A stretch of 55,284 bases of DNA from JALYJG01 sp033763555 (lineage in GTDB: Bacteria > Pseudomonadota > Alphaproteobacteria > UBA9219): positions 1 to 55,284 of the forward strand of contig JANRKK010000010.1 of NCBI GenBank assembly GCA_033763555.1, written 5' to 3'. Under the pieces are notes generated by a model. The model was not told the origin of the DNA. It saw only the letters and a program-made list of their open reading frames with translations, and made no database searches. The position numbers were made by a program, and so were the translations under genes. Positions within the stretch are counted from its first letter, which is position 1. Each line of letters opens with the position of its first letter. Below are positions 8,517-15,446 of the stretch, one piece after another.

Positions 8517-9101
8517 ATGATGCGGCTCCCCCCAAGACACCTTCCCGTCCTGCTGGTTTTTCTTCTGGTCGCCTGCGGCAGCAGCCCGGCGACGCATACG
8601 GTGTCGGCCTATGGCATGTCCAAGACCCGGCCCGATCCGCTGATGGAACGGCGGATTATTTTCCTTCACCCCCCAAGCGGCGAAAGGCTGGACATCGTCT
8701 ATGTGCGTGGCGGGCGGTACGACAAGACGGCGTTAAAGAAAATCAATTACCTGTTTCGCGACCGCCATACGGGCACGGCGGGGACCATCGACCCTGAATT
8801 GATCGACTATCTGATCGATATCCGTACGCGCCTCGGGCTGCCGCCTACGGTGACGTTTGAGATTTTGTCCGGCTACCGTACGCGTACAACCAACAAACGC
8901 CTTGCGCGCAACAACAGCAATGTGGCGACCGAAAGCCTGCATGTGCATGGTTGGGCGGTGGATTTCCGCATCGCTGATGTGGATGGCGGTGCGATCTGCG
9001 AAATTGCCAAAACCATGCAACGCGGCGGTGTCGCCTATTATCCTGGCGACAATCATATACATGTCGATCTGGGCAATATCCGGACGTGGAAGCAGAAGTA
9101 A
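8517..9101 (+). CDS. YcbK/M15-type peptidoglycan peptidase, lipoprotein
   Basis: 194 residues with an N-terminal lipobox: the hydrophobic stretch ends in LLVACGSS, so Cys near residue 21 is the likely lipidated residue. The C-terminal domain is of the DUF882/YcbK type: ILSGYRTRTTNKRL, then SLHVHGWAVDFR and HIHVDLG, giving the His...Asp...His zinc ligands of M15 peptidases. Members such as E. coli MepK cut peptide cross-links in peptidoglycan. Two consecutive ATGs are available (8517 and 8520) and the ribosome-binding site is weak. It is transcribed away from the TPR gene and ends three bases before the convergent solute-binding protein gene. The family is clear; the exact bond cleaved is not known. 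Confidence 0.85.
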   Translation: MMRLPPRHLPVLLVFLLVACGSSPATHTVSAYGMSKTRPDPLMERRIIFLHPPSGERLDIVYVRGGRYDKTALKKINYLFRDRHTGTAGTIDPELIDYLIDIRTRLGLPPTVTFEILSGYRTRTTNKRLARNNSNVATESLHVHGWAVDFRIADVDGGAICEIAKTMQRGGVAYYPGDNHIHVDLGNIRTWKQK

Positions 9102-9104
9102 CGG

Positions 9105-9977
9105 CTAGGGACTTCCAATGGGTCTGACGCGGTAGAACATGCCGGGCTGCTCTTCGTATTTTGTCAGGATACGATCAACCACGCCGCCATATACCAGTTC
9201 TTGCGATGCAGCCTCAAAAACATTGCGTAAGCGTGGGGCATCGAAAGAAAATTCATAGCCGATGCCGTAAAACCTTACGGGCTTGTTTCCATCAATACGT
9301 TTTATTTTACCGGGATTTTTTGCCATATAGCGGTAGGCGGTTTCCAGTTCGATGAGAACAACGTCAGCCTTGCCGCCGACAACCTGCAGAATCATCTCAC
9401 CATAATTACTGATATTGGGAAGCGAGACAGGTGTGGAGCGCGGAAAATCCATGGAGCGCACACGATCCACGGCAACACCGTCAATAAAGGAAATTTTGTA
9501 AGCAGGATTATCAAGGTCTTTGGTAGAAAAATTTGGCCCGAAACGTTCATCATCAACGCGGGCGAAGGCGCCTACCGCCGAATAAAACAACGGGCCCGAC
9601 CACCACTGACGTTTTTCAGAAGTTGCAATCGGCCAACCGCCGCCGCAGAAGACATCGAATTTTCCGCGCGCCAGATCCTCCGTCATCGTCGGGTAAGTCG
9701 TTTCAGATGGCCATGTAACCTTCCATCCGGTCAACTCACCGATCTTCGCGGTGAGGTCGACCATGATACCGCTAACTTCATGAGTGTTGGGATCGAGGAT
9801 GACAAAAGGTGGGTTGTTGACGTAGCCACAGCGCAATTCACCCGATTTCTCAACACGATCAAGAAATTTATCACTACTTGTTTGAGTCTCAACGGGAGTT
9901 GTTGATTTGCCAACAAAGAAAAACGTTGCCCATGCGACGCAGGCAGCAACAATGGCGGAGACAATGATATTTTTCAT
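9105..9977 (-). CDS. Second orphan family 3 solute-binding protein
   Basis: 290 residues; GGGAGAGGG before the ATG is a strong ribosome-binding site. Residues 4-22 form a hydrophobic anchor or signal (VSAIVAACVAWATFFFVG). The binding domain follows the same plan as the protein at 1415-2287: LRCGYVNNPPFVI, SGIMVDLTAKIGELTGW, a hinge segment KFDVFCGGG, PNISNYGEMILQVVGGKADVVLIE in lobe 2, and a C-terminal helix ending in ILTKYEEQPGMFYRV. No ABC permease or ATPase genes are adjacent; the gene upstream on the same strand is the gmhB-like phosphatase, 45 bases away. The ligand and partner are unknown. As with its paralogue, a tethered receptor role is possible. Confidence 0.8.
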   Translation of the reverse strand: MKNIIVSAIVAACVAWATFFFVGKSTTPVETQTSSDKFLDRVEKSGELRCGYVNNPPFVILDPNTHEVSGIMVDLTAKIGELTGWKVTWPSETTYPTMTEDLARGKFDVFCGGGWPIATSEKRQWWSGPLFYSAVGAFARVDDERFGPNFSTKDLDNPAYKISFIDGVAVDRVRSMDFPRSTPVSLPNISNYGEMILQVVGGKADVVLIELETAYRYMAKNPGKIKRIDGNKPVRFYGIGYEFSFDAPRLRNVFEAASQELVYGGVVDRILTKYEEQPGMFYRVRPIGSP

Positions 9978-10022
9978 GACAACCCTCTCCCAACGACCTT
10001 GAGGATGAGGCTATACAAATGA

Positions 10023-10553
10023 TTATAGAGCTTCAAGCGCCTCGTCAAAATTGTGAACGGATATGGCACCTTCCGCCTTTTCCGCTTTGCTGTTCAAGAA
10101 CAGTCTTGTGCCGATACCGCCTGCCTGCGCGGCTTGCATGTCCGTGAGTTTGTCACCGAGGAAAGTCGAGCGCGCAGGGTCGAGATTCAGGCGTTGCACC
10201 GCCTCCAGCACCATGCCGGGGTTCGGCTTGCGCCAGAAGCTTTCGCGGCTGTAGCCGGGGATGGTGCCATCCTTATGCTCAAAGCAGGCAAGGGTGAGCT
10301 CAACGGCAATGTCTTCGCGGCGCAATTCGCCCAGCACCCAGCCCATGAGTTTTTCAAAATCCTGTGCGGTATAAAGCCCGCGCCCAACGCCGGACTGGTT
10401 GGTCAGGATAGCCAGGCGAAACCCCTTGTCCTGCGCGGCGCGTAGAAAAGGAAAAATGCCCGGCATGAATTCAAACTTGTCACGGCTGCCGACATAATCC
10501 TTATCGACATTGATCACACCGTCGCGGTCGAGCAGCAAGCCGCGCCGCTTCAT
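10023..10553 (-). CDS. gmhB: GmhB-like HAD phosphatase (heptose bisphosphate phosphatase family)
   Basis: The family removes the 7-phosphate from D-glycero-D-manno-heptose 1,7-bisphosphate on the way to ADP-heptose for LPS core. HAD motifs are clear in 176 residues: LLLDRDGVINVD (nucleophile and acid/base aspartates) at 6-17, LTNQSGVGRGLY near 49, RKPNPGMVLEA near 110 and FLGDKLTDMQAA near 132. The zinc loop of classical GmhB (CxH...CxC before RKP) is only half present: CFEH is kept, but the second cysteine pair reads ESFW, so metal binding may be lost and the substrate could differ. The start overlaps the stop of fliI by four bases (ATGA), indicating translational coupling to a flagellar gene. 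Confidence 0.75.
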   Translation of the reverse strand: MKRRGLLLDRDGVINVDKDYVGSRDKFEFMPGIFPFLRAAQDKGFRLAILTNQSGVGRGLYTAQDFEKLMGWVLGELRREDIAVELTLACFEHKDGTIPGYSRESFWRKPNPGMVLEAVQRLNLDPARSTFLGDKLTDMQAAQAGGIGTRLFLNSKAEKAEGAISVHNFDEALEAL

Positions 10554-11908
10554 GCTTTGGCAATTCCGGTGGCGCTGAGAATTTGCCCCAGCCGCGTATA
10601 GCCGTCATCGAGGGTGCTACGTTCGTTTTTATCCTGCCGTAGAAAATCCTCAAGCGGGCCGTAGAAATTGATCGCTTCGTCCACTTCCTTGTTGGCACCC
10701 TTGCGGTAGGCGCCAAGGCGGATCATCTCTGCCATATTTTCATAGGCGGCAAGGTAACGCCGCGCCTGGTTGACGATTTCGTTTTCGCCATCGTTATTGC
10801 AGGCGGGCATGGTTCGCGACACGCTACGTAGCACATTCACGGCGGGATAGCGTCCACGCTCGGCGATAGATCGGTCAAGTACGATATGCCCATCAAGAAT
10901 GCCGCGCACGGCGTCGGCAATCGGTTCGTTATGGTCGTCGCCATCAACAAGGACAGTAAACAGCCCTGTAATGGTGCCTTTGCCTGTAGGGCCAGGACCC
11001 GCGCGTTCCAGCAATTTCGGCAGTTCGGCGAAGGTGGTTGGTGGGTAGCCTTTGGTTGTCGGCGGCTCACCTGCGGCGAGGCCGATTTCGCGCTGCGCCA
11101 TGGCAAAGCGGGTGATGCTGTCCATCAGGCACAGCACATCCTTGCCTTGATCGCGGAAATATTCGGCAATCGCCATCGTCATATAGGCGGCCTGGCGGCG
11201 CATCAGCGGCGCTTCGTCCGAGGTGGCAACGACAACGACGCTGCGTGCCAAACCGTCGGTGCCAAGATCATCATGCAAAAATTCCTGCACCTCGCGCCCG
11301 CGTTCGCCGACCAGGCCGATGACCGATACGTCGGCCGAGGTGTAACGCGCGACCATGGACATCAGCACCGACTTGCCAACGCCGGAGCCGGAAAAGATGC
11401 CCATACGCTGCCCACGGCAGCAGGTGAGGAAAGTGTTGATCGCCCGGATGCCGAGATCGAGCTTGCCGATGACGCGTTTGCGCGTATGCGCCGGGGGCGG
11501 AGGACTGCGGATAAGCTGGGGCTGGCCATTTCCGGGCAGAGGGCCTTTGCCGTCAATCGGCTCACCTAACGCATTAACAACACGGCCTAACCAGCCGAGC
11601 GATGGCGATACGGAAGGTTGAGATTCAGCGACAATGACCTTGCAGCCAAGGCCAATGCCTTCCAGAGGGCCGAAGGGAAGCAACAGGGCTTTGCTGTCAC
11701 GGAAGCCGACAACTTCGCATAAAACCTTGCGCTCGCCCCGGGCTACCACATGGCAGCGCCCGCCGACCGACAGATGATTTTCGACCCCTGCAACCTCGAC
11801 CAGAAGTCCCTGCACACCCGTGACGCGCCCGAACACCTGATGCGGCGCGAGAGCTTCGATACGTTCAACAAGACGGGAAGTGTCGGAGGGCATAGGTAGA
11901 GTAAACAC
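10550..11908 (-). CDS. fliI: Flagellum-specific ATPase FliI
   Basis: Hexameric ATPase at the base of the flagellar type III export gate that helps unfold and load export substrates. 452 residues, typical length. Seen: an N-terminal beta-barrel like that of F1 subunits (residues 20-100), GRVVNALGEPIDGKGPLP near 108, Walker A GSGVGKS at 174-180, GLVGERGREVQEF near 198, Walker B VLCLMD at 258-263, and ERGRYPAVNVLRSVSR in the C-terminal domain. Injectisome ATPases share these motifs; FliI is preferred because no other secretion gene is near and the lineage is likely flagellated. The usual partner fliJ is absent downstream, its place taken by the overlapping gmhB-like gene. The GGDEF relic gene lies 27 bases upstream on the same strand. 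Confidence 0.88.
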   Translation of the reverse strand: MFTLPMPSDTSRLVERIEALAPHQVFGRVTGVQGLLVEVAGVENHLSVGGRCHVVARGERKVLCEVVGFRDSKALLLPFGPLEGIGLGCKVIVAESQPSVSPSLGWLGRVVNALGEPIDGKGPLPGNGQPQLIRSPPPPAHTRKRVIGKLDLGIRAINTFLTCCRGQRMGIFSGSGVGKSVLMSMVARYTSADVSVIGLVGERGREVQEFLHDDLGTDGLARSVVVVATSDEAPLMRRQAAYMTMAIAEYFRDQGKDVLCLMDSITRFAMAQREIGLAAGEPPTTKGYPPTTFAELPKLLERAGPGPTGKGTITGLFTVLVDGDDHNEPIADAVRGILDGHIVLDRSIAERGRYPAVNVLRSVSRTMPACNNDGENEIVNQARRYLAAYENMAEMIRLGAYRKGANKEVDEAINFYGPLEDFLRQDKNERSTLDDGYTRLGQILSATGIAKA

Positions 11909-11935
11909 CCAAGGGATTCACGCCGCAAGGGGGAT

Positions 11936-12550
11936 TTAAGAGCCTGTATGAGCCTTCGTCACCATCTGCGCGGCTTCTTTCAGCCCGGTGGCGAGGTCAC
12001 GATTATCCTGGAAGGTGTAGGCGCCATAGCTGATGGCGAGATCAAGCTGGCAGCTATGCACCTCGCGCAGGGCTTCGCGGAGAAAACCGCAAAGCTGTTC
12101 GCCTTTTTTCCAGGCGGAGGGGTTATCGCATCGCGCCAAAAGAATGCCGAATTCATCCGGCGCCAGACGTCCGACAATATCCGAGCCGCGTACGCGGCGC
12201 ATCAGCACATTGCTGATCTCGCGGATGGCGGCGTTGGTGACGGATTTGCCGTAGCGCGCCGTAACCTCTTCCAGATTTTCAATATCGAAATAAAGCACGC
12301 TGGAAACGCCGCCATAGCGTTCATCGAAGGCCAGCATGCGGGCGACCTCGCGGTTGAATTCCGGGCGAGTCAGAACGGTGTGCGGTTCTTCGGGCGTTTG
12401 CTCCAGCGTGCGGATTTTATTTTCCAGGGCGCGCATTTTTTCGCGCATATCCACCAGTTCCGCGCGCATGCGGTTCCAGGCCTGCCGCTGCTCGGGAGTC
12501 AGGGGCGCGTCCGCCAGCCAGTCAATGCTCAGGTCGAGGGGGTTTGTCAC
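11936..12550 (-). CDS. Degenerate GGDEF-domain protein
   Basis: 204 residues. Residues 18-52 are a charged heptad-like segment (RMRAELVDMREKMRALENKIRTLE) likely to form a coiled coil. Residues about 60-200 have the GGDEF fold: LTRPEFNREVARML, VLYFDIENLEEVTARYG, and the signature position reads RLAPDEF (128-134) rather than GGDEF. Loss of both glycines argues against diguanylate cyclase activity; the domain more likely binds GTP or c-di-GMP or acts by protein contact. It is placed upstream of fliI on the same strand, consistent with a role in motility control, which is inference. No transmembrane segment or receiver domain is seen. Confidence 0.8.
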   Translation of the reverse strand: MTNPLDLSIDWLADAPLTPEQRQAWNRMRAELVDMREKMRALENKIRTLEQTPEEPHTVLTRPEFNREVARMLAFDERYGGVSSVLYFDIENLEEVTARYGKSVTNAAIREISNVLMRRVRGSDIVGRLAPDEFGILLARCDNPSAWKKGEQLCGFLREALREVHSCQLDLAISYGAYTFQDNRDLATGLKEAAQMVTKAHTGS

Positions 12551-12613
12551 GCCAACAAGTTTCTATATTTTTCCTCAAAAACAGGTTAAGACAAGGGGAT
12601 AGGAGCCCTGACC

Positions 12614-13153
12614 ATGCCCCGTAAACCTGCCAAAAAAGCCCGGAAAACCGCCAAAGCGCCGCTGGTCGGCATCGCTATGGGCAGCCAGTCCGACTGGGAA
12701 ACCATGAGCCATGCGGCCGCCGTTCTGGAGGGGTTTGGGGTGCCGTTTGAGGCCGCCATTGTCTCCGCTCACCGCACGCCGCAGCGCCTGTTTTCCTATG
12801 CCGTTGCGGCCGCGCCGCGTGGGTTGAAAGTGATTATTGCCGGGGCCGGAGGCGCCGCGCATCTGCCGGGCATGCTGGCTTCACTGACGACCTTGCCTGT
12901 TCTTGGCGTTCCGGTGAACAGTAAATCGCTCGACGGCCTCGATAGCCTTCTTTCCATCGCGCAAATGCCCGCGGGCGTTCCGGTCGGAACGCTGGCGATC
13001 GGCACAGCGGGTGCCACCAATGCGGGCCTGCTGACCGTATCCATTCTTGCGTTACAGGATAAAGGGCTGGCGTCGCATATGCGTCAGTGGCGCGCCGCGC
13101 AGACGGCGTCCATTGGTTTGACGCCAAAAAATTCGCGTAAAAAGAAAAAATGA
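12614..13153 (+). CDS. purE: N5-carboxyaminoimidazole ribonucleotide mutase
   Basis: Converts N5-CAIR to CAIR in purine synthesis, acting on the product of PurK encoded next. 179 residues, with a lysine-rich N-terminal extension of about 15 residues before the conserved core. Core motifs: VGIAMGSQSDWETM (phosphate binding, with the essential Asp), AIVSAHRTPQRL (catalytic His), IIAGAGGAAHLPGM, and GVPVGTLAIG. GGAG about nine bases before the ATG serves as ribosome-binding site. The stop overlaps the purK start by four bases (ATGA). The extension is unusual but short; a start further inside would remove part of it. Confidence 0.95.
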   Translation: MPRKPAKKARKTAKAPLVGIAMGSQSDWETMSHAAAVLEGFGVPFEAAIVSAHRTPQRLFSYAVAAAPRGLKVIIAGAGGAAHLPGMLASLTTLPVLGVPVNSKSLDGLDSLLSIAQMPAGVPVGTLAIGTAGATNAGLLTVSILALQDKGLASHMRQWRAAQTASIGLTPKNSRKKKK

Positions 13154-14238
13154 AAACACTCACGCCCGGTTCGACCATCGGCATTCTTGGCGGCGGCCAG
13201 TTGGGCCGCATGACGGCGATGGCGGCGGCGAGGCTTGGCTATCATTGCCATATTTTCTGTCCCGGCGTGGACGAGCCCGCGATGCATGTTGCGCAGGAAC
13301 ATACGCAGGCTGAATTTACTGATCGTGCCGCGCTGGAAGACTTCGCCAAGTCGGTCGATGTCGTAACGCTGGAATGGGAAAATATTCCGGTTGAGGCGCT
13401 GGATATTCTCGCGCCGCATGTGCCTGTACATCCATCGCCTGCCGTTTTGCGTGTGGCACAAGACCGCGCACAGGAGAAAAATTTCGCGCGCAGCATCGGC
13501 GTCGGTACGGCGAATTTTATCGTTGTAAATTCTGAAGCCGAGCTATCCAAGGCGCTGGAGAAATTTCCTTTGCCCGCCATCCTGAAATCCACGCGCATGG
13601 GCTATGACGGCAAGGGGCAAGTCAAAATCACGCCTGGCATGGATGTCGGCACAGCATGGAAAGAGATGGGCAGTGCGCAAGGCATCCTTGAAGCCTATGT
13701 CGATTTTGCTTGCGAGATTTCGGTAATCGTCGCCTGCCGCGCTGATGGCGCGATGGTCGCCTATCCGGCGGTGGAGAATATCCATCGCAACCATATTTTG
13801 GCCGAGACGCATGCCCCTGCGGGCATCGACCCGGCGATTGCCAAGGAAGCCGAACATATAGCGCGCCGCATGGCGGAGAAGCTGGAAGTCGTCGGCTTGC
13901 TGGCGGTCGAGATGTTTGTGTTGAAACAGCCGGACAAAGACGGGCATCGCGTGTTGATGAATGAAATCGCACCGCGCCCGCATAATTCCGGCCATTGGAC
14001 AATTGATGCCTGCGGCTGCAGCCAGTTTGAGCAGCTGCTGCGGGCCATTTGCGGGTTGCCGCTGGGTTCGCCCGTGCCGCACAGCCGCGCGGTGATGCAT
14101 AATCTGATCGGTGACGATATGCACCGCTGGAAACAGCTTTTGGAAGATCCACAGGCCTGCGTGCATTTCTATGGCAAGGACGAAGCGCGCCCCGGTCGCA
14201 AAATGGGACATGTGACGTATTTGAAGAGCGCTTGGTAG
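13150..14238 (+). CDS. purK: N5-carboxyaminoimidazole ribonucleotide synthase
   Basis: ATP-grasp enzyme that makes N5-CAIR from AIR, bicarbonate and ATP. 362 residues. The N-terminal Rossmann-like loop reads IGILGGGQLGRMTAMAAARLGY, followed by VVTLEWENIP, the ATP-grasp lysine region ILKSTRMGYDGKGQ, the EISVIVACRADG strand and the metal-binding MNEIAPRPHNSGHWT near residue 275. Four-base overlap with purE shows coupling. It ends five bases before the convergent phosphofructokinase gene with no terminator between them. Confidence 0.95.
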   Translation: MKTLTPGSTIGILGGGQLGRMTAMAAARLGYHCHIFCPGVDEPAMHVAQEHTQAEFTDRAALEDFAKSVDVVTLEWENIPVEALDILAPHVPVHPSPAVLRVAQDRAQEKNFARSIGVGTANFIVVNSEAELSKALEKFPLPAILKSTRMGYDGKGQVKITPGMDVGTAWKEMGSAQGILEAYVDFACEISVIVACRADGAMVAYPAVENIHRNHILAETHAPAGIDPAIAKEAEHIARRMAEKLEVVGLLAVEMFVLKQPDKDGHRVLMNEIAPRPHNSGHWTIDACGCSQFEQLLRAICGLPLGSPVPHSRAVMHNLIGDDMHRWKQLLEDPQACVHFYGKDEARPGRKMGHVTYLKSAW

Positions 14239-14243
14239 TTAAC

Positions 14244-15326
<1,083 letters not shown>

Positions 15327-15384
15327 ATATCAAGAATCCTTATGTTGCGGGGGCATCTTAATCCCGTGTCCGGGAAAGGCAAAT

Positions 15385-15432
15385 CCTGTTTGGAAAACAG
15401 GGACAAGCGGCTAAACTCGCATGCGAACCGCT
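15385..15432 (+). promoter_or_regulatory. Two adjacent inverted repeats in the valS leader
   Basis: CCTGTTT (15385-15391) pairs with AAACAGG (15395-15401) around a three-base loop. AGCGG (15406-15410) pairs with CCGCT (15428-15432), enclosing the perfect palindrome TCGCATGCGA. Both lie in the 120-base spacer between pfkA and valS, ending 14 bases before the valS start, so they would fall in the valS leader RNA. Function is unknown; control of valS translation is a guess. A GAATC site (CcrM type) is at 15334-15338. Confidence 0.35.
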
Positions 15433-15446
15433 AACTGAGTGCTTTT

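Noticed and set aside
10550..11908. Injectisome (virulence) type III secretion ATPase instead of FliI
   Set aside because: Motifs are shared, but no secretion-system genes are near and the setting fits a flagellar gene better; not excluded outright.
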